Shown here: positions 1 through 7,455 of the stretch, piece after piece | Numbering within the stretch: position 1 is the first letter of the stretch | Layout: every line of letters begins with the position of its first letter | Source of the DNA: Chitinophaga pinensis | Lineage (GTDB): Bacteria; Bacteroidota; Bacteroidia; SXHM01 | Direction of reading: 5' to 3' | DNA length: 9,030 bases | Assembly (NCBI GenBank): GCA_945889235.1 | Contig: CAMDBK010000102.1 | Span: 1 to 9,030 of the forward strand | Notes under the pieces: model-generated | The model's input: the letters and a program-made list of their open reading frames with translations, nothing else | Database searches by the model: none | What the model was told of the DNA's origin: nothing | Position numbers and translations under genes: made by a program

Positions 1-2
1 TG

Positions 3-1628
3 GGTGGAGTTAAAACCAATAGCACGGATTATTTTGGAACTTCAAATAATGCCGATATTCAAATAGCTACAAATAATGATAGTTGTTCATTTAATCCTCA
101 GAAGCAAAAAATGATAATTACTAATGAGGGATATGTGGGTATAGGAAGCTACAATAACTCAAACCCCACCAGACCTGTAAATAAACTCTTGGTGCAAAAC
201 GGGGAAATACAAAATCCTTATCCAATCCTTCAAACAAATTTTCAGGTAAATCCTTCTTCAATAGGAATACTTTCAGCATCAAATAAAGACTCAGCAAATA
301 ATTCAAATTTCTCCATTATAGGGTTATCAAATAATAATAACGTATTAAGAAATGTAGGTACAGCAGGTCTTGTGGTGGGAAATCATGTTAGTGATAATAA
401 TGGTATGATAGGAATAGCAGAAGGTGATACTTCAAATAATGCAGGATTAGTGGCTATTGCATTAGGAGATAGTTCACGCAACACAGGGATATCCGCTACA
501 GCCAGTGGAAGTAATAGTAGTAATTATGGCGTAAATGCAAAAGCAATAGGATTATCTTACAGCAATACCGGTGTTTCAGGGGAAGGAGCCGGGGCAACAA
601 ACACCAACGTTGGTGTTTCTGGCTATGCTATAGATAATACAAATAATACCCCCTATAACACTGGTGTTTTAGGTTATGCATCTAACGCTGCTCTGATAAA
701 TAAAGGAGTACAAGCTTTTGTGACTAATGCTCCAGAAAACCAAGGAATAAGTTCAATGGTAATAGGAGATAACACTCAAAATGAAGGAGTTTATTCTTAT
801 GTTCTTGGTGAAGGTGCAAACAGTATGAACTCTGGAATTACAACTTGGGTAAACGGAAGTAATAATAATATTTTCAATACAAATAATAACTACTCTACTA
901 ACAAATATAATGCTGGAGTTATTGGCCAGGTAAGAGGTGATAATAGTGTAAATGTTGGTGTTTTGGGTGTTATGCTAACTGGGGTTGATTCGCAAACCAA
1001 TAGTGATTGCATAGGTGCTATTGGTTCTATTCATTCTGAAAATGCTCATAGCTCTATTGGAGTATTAGGTGAAGTTTTAGATCACACTTCAGCAACTTTT
1101 AATTATGGAGTCGTAGGCCGTCAACCTCTGCCATTAGGCTCTACATCAGGCACTCTTAGTTCATGCCTTAATTGTCCTGTTTCATTTGCAGGTTATTTTG
1201 AAGGTGATGTTTTTTGTGCTGCCACTTATTACTATTCAGACCCCAAACTTAAAACCAATGTTCAGGATTATTCAGGAGCTGTTAGTAAACTAAGACAACT
1301 AAATATCAAGCAATACACATTTAAAAATAATGAGTATCCTTATTTGAATATGCCGCAAGGTGAGCAGGTAGGCGTTCTTTCCACTGAAATGAAACAGGTT
1401 TTTCCAAACTTGGTAAAATATTCCATTAGCCCCGGAATTGGATTAGGCAGAAAGGATGTATACTTTGAAGCAGTAAACTATAATGCACTTATACCCATAT
1501 TAATTCAAGCTATAAAGGAATTAGACAATAAAACAAACCTTGCCGATGAATTAAATGCTTTACGAATCGCTAACGAAGAATTAAAAAAAGCCATTGCAAC
1601 TATGCAGCAGCAAATAGATAAAGATTAA
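3..1628 (+). CDS. Fibre-like surface protein with 14-residue glycine repeats and C-terminal peptidase S74 chaperone domain (5' end missing)
   Basis: The frame is open to the left edge, and the 36 codons before the first ATG (111) encode the same Asn/Ser-rich style, so ATG 111 is internal and the gene begins upstream. Residue numbers here count from that ATG. Residues 86-337 are degenerate repeats of about 14 residues beginning Gly-Val/Ile/Leu. Next comes a FAGYFEGDVF segment (359-368) and then an S74-type intramolecular chaperone domain from about 374. Its SDPKLKTNV motif places the conserved Ser-Asp at 376-377 and Lys at 381. The last 35 residues look like a coiled coil. In the S74 family (phage tail spikes, endosialidases, many Bacteroidota surface proteins) this domain helps a homotrimer fold and then cuts itself off just before the Ser. 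A secreted or surface trimer is inferred. No T9SS sorting domain is seen at the C-terminus, and the signal peptide, if any, lies outside the window. The natural ligand is unknown. Confidence 0.85.
   Translation, partial: GGVKTNSTDYFGTSNNADIQIATNNDSCSFNPQKQKMIITNEGYVGIGSYNNSNPTRPVNKLLVQNGEIQNPYPILQTNFQVNPSSIGILSASNKDSANNSNFSIIGLSNNNNVLRNVGTAGLVVGNHVSDNNGMIGIAEGDTSNNAGLVAIALGDSSRNTGISATASGSNSSNYGVNAKAIGLSYSNTGVSGEGAGATNTNVGVSGYAIDNTNNTPYNTGVLGYASNAALINKGVQAFVTNAPENQGISSMVIGDNTQNEGVYSYVLGEGANSMNSGITTWVNGSNNNIFNTNNNYSTNKYNAGVIGQVRGDNSVNVGVLGVMLTGVDSQTNSDCIGAIGSIHSENAHSSIGVLGEVLDHTSATFNYGVVGRQPLPLGSTSGTLSSCLNCPVSFAGYFEGDVFCAATYYYSDPKLKTNVQDYSGAVSKLRQLNIKQYTFKNNEYPYLNMPQGEQVGVLSTEMKQVFPNLVKYSISPGIGLGRKDVYFEAVNYNALIPILIQAIKELDNKTNLADELNALRIANEELKKAIATMQQQIDKD
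366..1121 (+). repeat. Degenerate 14-residue Gly-phased protein repeats within the S74 protein
   Basis: Glycines followed by a hydrophobic residue recur at residues 98, 112, 126, 140, 154 and 168 (exactly 14 apart, numbered from ATG 111). They continue, with small length changes, at 185, 199, 212, 226 and 242, and again at 269, 283, 317 and 333. A typical unit reads G-[VIL]-x3-[AV]-x-G-x3-N-x. The period and the AxAxG-DxS flavour (AIALGDSS at 115-122) resemble the stacked beta-roll repeats of trimeric adhesin heads, which would suit a trimer released by an S74 chaperone. The repeats are diverged at DNA level, so recent slippage duplication is not apparent. The beta-roll fold is an inference. 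Confidence 0.7.
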
Positions 1629-1659
1629 GTTAGAGAAAGAAGACTTTTAATTTTTTTCA

Positions 1660-1667
1660 CATCTTTA
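1660..1667 (+). promoter_or_regulatory. Possible weak Bacteroidota-type -7 element before the B12 radical SAM gene
   Basis: CATCTTTA matches the Bacteroidota consensus TAnnTTTG at six of eight positions when the n positions are counted as free. It lies 21 bases before the ATG at 1689. No TTG or TTTG -33 box is seen at the usual distance; only T-rich sequence lies upstream. The 60-base gap after the S74 gene also shows no hairpin plus T-run terminator, so read-through from the upstream gene is equally possible. Confidence 0.18.
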
Positions 1668-1688
1668 CAATCTAATTAATTTTATGCA

Positions 1689-3584
1689 ATGAAAATTGTA
1701 TTGGCCTTAGTTCCGGTTTGGGATTCGCAAACTCCACCATTAGCACTTGCATTTCTCAAGGCAAGTTTAAATGAGGCTGGCTACGATTCTAAATGCATCG
1801 ATTTCTCAGTTCAGTTCCGACCAATGATGGTTTCAGCAATGGGAGACGTACCAGCCGAAGTGTCTATTGCTAAAACTCCTAAACTTTATCAGGGCTGGGC
1901 AAAACAGATTTGTGATGAAAAGCCGGATATTGTGGGATTTAGTTTACTCATGTCTAATACTAAAAATACTGCCCTTGTTGCCAAAGAAGTAAAGAAAATT
2001 CTTCCAAATGTAGTCATTGTTTCTGGAGGACCGAGTTTAACACGTGAGAATCAAGACAGCATAGAAATTGCATACAAATTTTCAGATTATATTATTGAGG
2101 GAGAAGGCGAAAACATATTAGTGGATTTTGTAAAGTGTATACAGGAGAAAGGAGATATTCAGAAAGTAAAACAGATATGGCTTCAAAATCCTGACGGATC
2201 TGTTTACTATACAGGAGTTGGTATGCAGCAGAACATTAACACAATTCCATTGCCTGATTTTACTGATTTTGATTTAAGCGCTTACCCCTGCCCGGGGCGA
2301 TTACCTATTCTTTTTTCGAGGGGCTGCATTTTAAACTGCAATTACTGTGAAAATAAGTGGAATCATATAACACAACGTACAAGACAAGGTCATTTGGTTT
2401 TTGAAGAGTTGAAACGCAATGTCAAAGAGTACGGCATTAAGGAATACATGTTTAATGACGACTCGCTTATTTCTCACGTTACCTTTAAACAGTTAGAAAT
2501 TTACTGTGACCTTGCTATTGCCGAAGGTCTGGTTATGCCATGGAGTGTGTATGGGACACGGGTAGAAAAAATGCTTACACAACCTTATGTAGCCAAGTTA
2601 CGAAAAAGCGGTATGGAGAGAGTTACGCTTGGTGTTGAAAGTTTTTCTACCGATGTGCAACATGCTATGGGCAAGTCATCGCGGTATGATGATGCTGATA
2701 AGACCTGCCGCCTTTTTGGCGATGCAGGAATAAGAACAGAGTCGTGGATTATTTACGGCTACCCGACTGAAACAGATGAGAACTTTAATGAAACCCTAAA
2801 CTGGTTTATTCAAAACCCAAATGTGTTAAGTCACGTTACCGCAAACTCTTTTGGTCCGAATGCAAAATATATGCACGACCGTCCCGGAATGGTAAAATTT
2901 AATTCAAATAAAGCATGGGATTGGACTAGCGATGTGATTACTTTGGAAAAAAGAAAAGAACGCTTCTTATTATTAATTGAATTATTGGAAACAACGCGTA
3001 AATCAAGCAAAGGAAAATTCTCATTTCATTTTGGGGATCCCCTTTATGTTAAATACTTTTCATCATGGACAGCAAGAGATAAAACCTTTTTATTTAACAA
3101 ATGGGATGAATTGCAAGGGGTTTATCATGAACCAACAGGATTTAAGAAGGTGTTACATTTCTTTGGAATTGAAAAAAACTTACCCACCTCTACTGTCAAT
3201 GCAAAAGAAGGATTCTATGACATTCAGCAAATAGAGAAAGAAAGAGAATTAGTTGTTGATGGTACAATTGAAGAACTTCGAGAACGTTTGTTTGAAAAAA
3301 TTAGTTCTCACTTAGGAATAGAGAATAACAAAAGTGAAGCAGAACAACAGAAAGTATTAAAAGAGTATAAAAACAAACTGCAAATTATTATTAATCTCTC
3401 TTCAGAGTCTATCCCCGAAGATGTGCTTTATGCAATGACTTTACATGGACCATTATCTGTATTGTTAATTGATTTAGATACAATTTCACCTGAAGAAAAT
3501 TCAAAGAGAATAGTTGATCAACTGAAAACAAATAAAATCAAAGTTATAAGAAGAGTTGCGGAAGGCACAGCGACCTCAAAATAA
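1689..3584 (+). CDS. B12-binding domain radical SAM enzyme (class B-like)
   Basis: A 631-residue protein. Residues 1-150 form a Rossmann-like cobalamin-binding domain, with an opening beta strand MKIVLALVPVW, VSGGPS at 111-116 and the EGEGEN signature at 137-142. The canonical DxHxxG cobalt-ligand motif is not visible, as in several class B enzymes. The radical SAM core follows: CxxxCxxC at Cys213, Cys217 and Cys220 would bind the [4Fe-4S] cluster that cleaves S-adenosylmethionine. Further core motifs are FNDDS (255-259), LGVES (314-318) and YGYPTET (356-362). From about residue 480 to the end is a Lys/Glu-rich extension with no domain I recognise. Family members perform methylations, ring contractions or other C-C chemistry; the substrate here is unknown. 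The ATG at 1689 is chosen because it directly precedes the first beta strand; the ATG at 1684 stops after two codons. The gene converges on the minus-strand radical SAM genes, with a 55-base gap that shows no clear terminator. Confidence 0.9.
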   Translation: MKIVLALVPVWDSQTPPLALAFLKASLNEAGYDSKCIDFSVQFRPMMVSAMGDVPAEVSIAKTPKLYQGWAKQICDEKPDIVGFSLLMSNTKNTALVAKEVKKILPNVVIVSGGPSLTRENQDSIEIAYKFSDYIIEGEGENILVDFVKCIQEKGDIQKVKQIWLQNPDGSVYYTGVGMQQNINTIPLPDFTDFDLSAYPCPGRLPILFSRGCILNCNYCENKWNHITQRTRQGHLVFEELKRNVKEYGIKEYMFNDDSLISHVTFKQLEIYCDLAIAEGLVMPWSVYGTRVEKMLTQPYVAKLRKSGMERVTLGVESFSTDVQHAMGKSSRYDDADKTCRLFGDAGIRTESWIIYGYPTETDENFNETLNWFIQNPNVLSHVTANSFGPNAKYMHDRPGMVKFNSNKAWDWTSDVITLEKRKERFLLLIELLETTRKSSKGKFSFHFGDPLYVKYFSSWTARDKTFLFNKWDELQGVYHEPTGFKKVLHFFGIEKNLPTSTVNAKEGFYDIQQIEKERELVVDGTIEELRERLFEKISSHLGIENNKSEAEQQKVLKEYKNKLQIIINLSSESIPEDVLYAMTLHGPLSVLLIDLDTISPEENSKRIVDQLKTNKIKVIRRVAEGTATSK

Positions 3585-3639
3585 TAATTGTTAAGAAACT
3601 AGTCCGATGTTTTTTGACAAAGATTTTCAATGTTACATT

Positions 3640-4767
3640 CTATTTACGAAATGTTGTTGGAATAATAGAAGAAATCATAGAAGTTAATTTGACAAATGGT
3701 GAGGAGGGTATTTCTTCAACTGGGGAGGAAATGTACTCATGAAGGTTATGATTTACTGAAGGAAGAATTCTGTTTCTTGAATTGTACAATCGCTTTCTTT
3801 CCATTAATATTAATTGCTCTGAAAATTCTGCTTTCATATCAGGGTTAATTTCGTCTAACCCCATTTTTTGAAATTGCTCATCAGATAGATGAGGGTCTTT
3901 TCTAAGCCTTTTAAATTCAACAAAAGTAGCCCGTCTTTTATGTACTAAAGATTCCCCTAATTCTATAAAAGGCATCATTTGTTTGTAATTATCCTGTTGA
4001 ACTACCATACTAATACCCAACAAAACTAAGTTGTCTAGTTTCTTTATAAATTGAAGATTTTTCATTAAGATATCCCAGTTCCCCGGAGCTCTTACTTTAC
4101 CATAAATATCTGCACTGGCAGCATCAATGGAGATATCAGTCGAAAGTCTTAAATGATGAATTCCTTTCATTTTACTATACATTTTTTCATCAAACAGCTG
4201 ACCATTTGTGTGAAAATGAATAGTCTTAATATTGGGATATTTTTTTGAATCAAAATTGATTAAAAAATTACGAAAAACACGACTCATAAATGGATCACCA
4301 ACTCCAGTTAATGCAATGGATTCAACAGATGGTAAAATTTGTTTTTCAACATACTCCTGAATGTATTCAACCTTTTTGAGTTTATCACCTCTGATATGGA
4401 TTAAATCATTTCTGCAAGAGGGACATTTTAAATTACAGGTTTGATCATAATTCATGTTCACATGAACAGGTGGTTGTGGAATCCACTCTTTTGGACTGTC
4501 TTTAAGCGGTATAACATGAAAATTTTTAATACCAGCTTGTGCATCGGCAATATTTGGACACCACCCCCATTTGCAATATTTCAACGATCCGTCAAACATT
4601 GAATCGCGAAATTTTTTTGCAGTATCACCATACCATATTTCATTCCAACTTTGTTTGAAAATATTACCTAATGGAAATTCAACCCAGTCAGGACAACATG
4701 CCGGCCATATATTGCCATCATCATCGATGGAAATTCTGCTGAATGGGAGTTTGCAAAATAATTTCAT
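3640..4767 (-). CDS. Radical SAM protein with N-terminal SPASM/twitch-like cysteine region
   Basis: A 375-residue protein whose order is the reverse of usual SPASM enzymes. The N-terminal 75 residues carry an SPASM-like pattern: Cys5 in FCKLPF, a DDDGNIWPACC segment with Cys24-Cys25, LGNI at 33-36, NEIW at 42-45, then Cys65 and Cys70. This region probably holds an auxiliary Fe-S cluster. The radical SAM core begins near residue 101, with CNLKCPSC (Cys111, Cys115, Cys118) for the SAM-cleaving cluster. TGVGDPF at 154-160 stands in for the usual GGEP/GxGEP SAM-binding motif. HTNGQ (186-190) and STDISIDA (209-216) are further core strands. The tail after about residue 330 is Ser/Pro-rich and unassigned. 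It is the last gene of the minus-strand group, 53 bases after the SGNH hydrolase gene. SPASM enzymes often modify peptides or carbohydrates; which applies here is not evident. The start is an ATG placed just before the first Cys motif. Confidence 0.85.
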   Translation of the reverse strand: MKLFCKLPFSRISIDDDGNIWPACCPDWVEFPLGNIFKQSWNEIWYGDTAKKFRDSMFDGSLKYCKWGWCPNIADAQAGIKNFHVIPLKDSPKEWIPQPPVHVNMNYDQTCNLKCPSCRNDLIHIRGDKLKKVEYIQEYVEKQILPSVESIALTGVGDPFMSRVFRNFLINFDSKKYPNIKTIHFHTNGQLFDEKMYSKMKGIHHLRLSTDISIDAASADIYGKVRAPGNWDILMKNLQFIKKLDNLVLLGISMVVQQDNYKQMMPFIELGESLVHKRRATFVEFKRLRKDPHLSDEQFQKMGLDEINPDMKAEFSEQLILMERKRLYNSRNRILPSVNHNLHEYISSPVEEIPSSPFVKLTSMISSIIPTTFRK

Positions 4768-4790
4768 TCTATATTATGGTCATCTAATTC

Positions 4791-4807
4791 TCAATCGCGA
4801 TGATTGA
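4791..4807. repeat. Small perfect inverted repeat between the SGNH hydrolase and downstream radical SAM genes
   Basis: TCAATC and GATTGA form a perfect 6-bp stem around the five-base loop GCGAT. It sits in the 53-base gap upstream of the 4767-3640 gene. On the minus strand it is followed by mixed sequence, not a T run, so it does not look like an intrinsic terminator. It could be an mRNA processing or stability hairpin, or chance in AT-rich DNA. Confidence 0.35.
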
Positions 4808-4820
4808 TATTGTGAGTTAA

Positions 4821-6089
4821 CTAATTAATAATATCAGAAACTACTGTATCTTTAATAAGAGGCATAATATTTTCAAAAACATTTTGGGCCATTATTTCAT
4901 ACCCTTTTGAATTATGATGTCCATCATTTTGCCAAAAATATTCTGATATCGGTGTGTTTTTACTTTTAATTATGTTAAGATAATCAGGCATTAGATCAAT
5001 TACATGAATTGTTGTATCAGTCTTTAACTGATTGAGAATAGTAGAAAAGTCATACTGATATTTTTTTTGTTCAAGTTCATTTCTATCAGGTCGAAGAAAC
5101 ACAATTAGTTGTATCCCATTTTGCTTACACATAAATGAATAACGCTTAAACAATTCTAATACCTGATTATTAATTATTTTCATTGTTACATTCTCTAATT
5201 GATCTTTTTGCAATAATTCATTATACCCTCCAACCTTAAAAAAAATTCTACTTAAATAACTTAATGCATAAATTGGTTCCCACCAAGGCGCTTTATTAAA
5301 CTTAAGGGTTCCATTCTTTTGAAATCGTTCAAATCCCCCCCTTGTAATAATCTCTACTGTCAAATCCTGAGAGCCCAAAGACTGAACTACAATATCTGGA
5401 TTATATATTAACAAGCGATCTTTCAAATTAATATAATTATCAAATGGATCACTTCCACAAACCCCTGCATTCATTATATACCAATTTCTATCAACAGAAT
5501 ATAATTTATGTTTTAGAAGATATGCGTAATTTGAATCATAAGGTGCCCCATCGCCTTCTGTAAATGAGTCACCTAACAATAAAATTCTTTTTTCTTTTGG
5601 TTTTTTATAATACACCCATTCTTCATCTGGAAATCCTAAAGAATTTGTAGGTCTCCAATAAGAGTATTCCGGTTTAATTATCCAATGTGGTTTATTTGGC
5701 GGTTCCCAACAATGGTAGTATGCATTATCTAAAACTGAATAATAGCTATAATAATATCCTTTAACTTTTTCCAAATAGGTTTTATTATAACCTGATAATA
5801 TTAAATAACATTCTACAAAGAAACATACGACAATAAGAGAAGAAAAAGATAGAAACAAATTTTTTATTTCAATTGTCTTTTTACTTAATAAATTAATAAA
5901 AAAGACAACAGTTAACCAAATGTATACATACAACATTAAATGAGTATGCCATTTAATAAAAGGTAGCCCAACCTTTAAGAACCAAAATATTTCCCAGAAT
6001 AAATAAAAAACTAATGGTGCAATTATGAAAAACCATAAAGGGACTTTAATATTTATTTGTTTATAGAAAAACTGACTTAAGGATTTCAC
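4821..6089 (-). CDS. Membrane-anchored SGNH/GDSL hydrolase
   Basis: A 422-residue protein. Three hydrophobic segments near residues 17-39, 49-67 and 78-99 anchor it in the inner membrane. A Tyr/Trp-rich linker (about 111-165) leads to an SGNH hydrolase domain. Block I is LLGDSFTEGDG (171-181) with nucleophile Ser175. Block II is around NAGVCGS (207-213). Block III reads GSQD (239-242), where most members have GxND. Block V is NDGHHNSKGY (388-397), supplying Asp389 and His392. Such enzymes usually remove or transfer acyl/acetyl groups on glycans or lipids. With three TM helices an odd number precedes the domain, so a periplasmic catalytic side is plausible. The start is GTG: the codon immediately upstream is an in-frame TAG, and no ATG or TTG occurs before the first membrane segment. 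The gene begins 15 bases after the stop of the upstream radical SAM gene, suggesting co-transcription. Confidence 0.85.
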   Translation of the reverse strand: MKSLSQFFYKQINIKVPLWFFIIAPLVFYLFWEIFWFLKVGLPFIKWHTHLMLYVYIWLTVVFFINLLSKKTIEIKNLFLSFSSLIVVCFFVECYLILSGYNKTYLEKVKGYYYSYYSVLDNAYYHCWEPPNKPHWIIKPEYSYWRPTNSLGFPDEEWVYYKKPKEKRILLLGDSFTEGDGAPYDSNYAYLLKHKLYSVDRNWYIMNAGVCGSDPFDNYINLKDRLLIYNPDIVVQSLGSQDLTVEIITRGGFERFQKNGTLKFNKAPWWEPIYALSYLSRIFFKVGGYNELLQKDQLENVTMKIINNQVLELFKRYSFMCKQNGIQLIVFLRPDRNELEQKKYQYDFSTILNQLKTDTTIHVIDLMPDYLNIIKSKNTPISEYFWQNDGHHNSKGYEIMAQNVFENIMPLIKDTVVSDIIN

Positions 6090-6104
6090 CTAAATAATAT
6101 TATA

Positions 6105-7391
6105 TCAAACGATTACCATCATTTCTTCTAATTCAGGAAATATTGAAAGAAATTTTTCATTTCTCAACTTGTCCACTTCAGTAACCCAATGCCTGAATTC
6201 ATTTTGTTTATGTCCTTGTTCAGATTTCATAAAGGTAATTACTGCATTTAAGTGATTGTTGATGTTTGCATTGTTAGTTAAGCTGCTCAAATAATCTGTT
6301 TCAAATTTTTTTAATTTAGAAGTAACTTTTTCTTTTAATGGCAATGTCAAATTTGTAATATTAAAATATGGTGGGTCAAAAAGCAGATATAGGTTCATTT
6401 TATCTGGAAGCACTAGTTTCGAATCTACCATATATTGATAAAATTCTGGAATATCAAGAATGTTGAAAATACTTACAGTTACATTAACGCCAAAAAAAAC
6501 AGTAGGGCACTGCCTTTGAATCTGTCTAATGTTTTCTTCTATTTTTTTCCATTGTTGTCCCTTCCTTTGGTAATCGCCTTTAGCTCCCATACCATCCAAG
6601 CTTGCCCAAACATCTACCCTTTTAAACTTATTCCACAGTGAAATAAGATCGTATTTTTTGTATTTCAGGGTAGAAAAATTCGTGTTATAGCTTAAGGTAA
6701 CATCTGCTTTCCCTATTGAAATAAGGTATTCAAGGGCTCGGTAATGATCATCCATTATTAGCGGTTCACCACCTGCAAAATGAAGTCGTTTTACTTCCGG
6801 TAATAAATGTTCATACGACTCCCAAAAGTGAGTCTCATCACCCGATACGTTCATTATCTTAGTGGAAGGTAATCCAGGAGTTTTTCCTATTTTTTGCTCT
6901 TCATCATACCAGAGGGAACTATAAACACTATCGCATATTCTACACTTATAGTTACATTTATTTGAAAATCGAATATCAATTAATGGTATGCTTTTATCTT
7001 TTATTTCTCCGTCTTTTAACGTTCCGGTAACACGTGAGTAATAGCGTTTAAAATCTTTGTTATACTGCATACGCTCACTGAATTTGCCAACCTTTTCATA
7101 ATCATAGCAGTGTGTGCATAATGTGCTTTTTTTACCATTGAGCATATTCAACCGCAATTGTTTCATATTTTCCGAATTCCATGAATCTCTCAAATCTGAG
7201 TTTTCCTTTAAGTCGCCAAGCTCATTTCCCCCATATATTGTTGACATACAACATGGCGCAACCTTTCCGTTGGTTTGGGCATAAAGCTGAATCCACGGTG
7301 CCATACAAAAAACCTCTGATTTCTTAAGCAGGGGGCTGTTAATTGCTTTGAGTCTTGAATAGGCAACTCTAACGAGTTCAGAAAATTCCAT
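6105..7391 (-). CDS. Twitch domain-containing radical SAM protein (N-terminal twitch)
   Basis: A 428-residue protein. The N-terminal part contains FCMAPWIQLY (Cys29), NGKVAPCC (Cys47-Cys48), LGDL (58-61) and CTHC (Cys92, Cys95), a set of cysteines suited to an auxiliary iron-sulfur cluster. The radical SAM core follows. CNYKCRIC (Cys146, Cys150, Cys153) carries the SAM-cleaving cluster, HFAGGEPL (204-211) is the SAM-binding GGEP motif, and SLDG near 264-267 is a further core strand. This N-terminal placement matches the family that databases call twitch domain-containing radical SAM protein. Its chemistry is generally not established, though members often occur in surface polysaccharide or natural-product neighbourhoods. 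It is the first gene of the minus-strand group and 15 bases precede the SGNH hydrolase start. The ATG lies about 28 codons before the first Cys motif. It shares fold order with the 4767-3640 protein but is clearly a different subfamily, with GGEP instead of GVGDP. Confidence 0.9.
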   Translation of the reverse strand: MEFSELVRVAYSRLKAINSPLLKKSEVFCMAPWIQLYAQTNGKVAPCCMSTIYGGNELGDLKENSDLRDSWNSENMKQLRLNMLNGKKSTLCTHCYDYEKVGKFSERMQYNKDFKRYYSRVTGTLKDGEIKDKSIPLIDIRFSNKCNYKCRICDSVYSSLWYDEEQKIGKTPGLPSTKIMNVSGDETHFWESYEHLLPEVKRLHFAGGEPLIMDDHYRALEYLISIGKADVTLSYNTNFSTLKYKKYDLISLWNKFKRVDVWASLDGMGAKGDYQRKGQQWKKIEENIRQIQRQCPTVFFGVNVTVSIFNILDIPEFYQYMVDSKLVLPDKMNLYLLFDPPYFNITNLTLPLKEKVTSKLKKFETDYLSSLTNNANINNHLNAVITFMKSEQGHKQNEFRHWVTEVDKLRNEKFLSIFPELEEMMVIV

Positions 7392-7431
7392 TAATTAGTT
7401 TACCTGTTTTTAGAAATTGATAATCCAAATA

Positions 7432-7455
7432 GTTACTTATGTATTCAAAAGTAAC
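7432..7455. repeat. Inverted repeat, possible operator, upstream of the minus-strand radical SAM gene
   Basis: GTTACTT (7432-7438) and AAGTAAC (7449-7455) are perfect 7-bp inverted arms separated by 10 bases. The centre-to-centre spacing of 17 bases is larger than typical for adjacent major grooves, but a dimeric regulator site remains possible. The right arm overlaps the predicted -7 box of the minus-strand promoter. It could instead form a hairpin at the start of the transcript. No regulator gene is in the window. Confidence 0.45.
7446..7453 (-). promoter_or_regulatory. Putative Bacteroidota -7 promoter box for the minus-strand gene group
   Basis: On the minus strand this reads TACTTTTG, an exact match to TAnnTTTG. 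It lies 54 bases upstream of the ATG at 7391, giving a leader of roughly 45-50 bases. No clear TTG/TTTG -33 box is present at about 19-21 bases upstream; that stretch is T-rich on the minus strand (complement of the A-run at 7471-7476). The match to a short consensus in AT-rich DNA makes this tentative, but the position and orientation are sensible. Confidence 0.35.

Noticed and set aside
3..1628. Prophage tail-fibre remnant
   Set aside because: The S74 domain is shared with phage fibres, but no other phage gene, integrase or attachment repeat is in the window, and the repeat style is common in cellular Bacteroidota surface proteins.
3585..3639. Bidirectional terminator in the convergent gap
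   Set aside because: Only a T run and 4-bp TTGA/TCAA complementarity are present; no GC-rich stem can be drawn on either strand.
4791..4807. Intrinsic terminator between the SGNH hydrolase and the last radical SAM gene
   Set aside because: The 6-bp stem is not followed by a T run on the minus strand, and the gene order suggests continued transcription.
4571..4807. Plus-strand 78-codon ORF opposite the radical SAM gene
   Set aside because: It lies almost wholly antisense to a well-supported coding region containing the conserved N-terminal cysteines, and its product shows no recognisable features.
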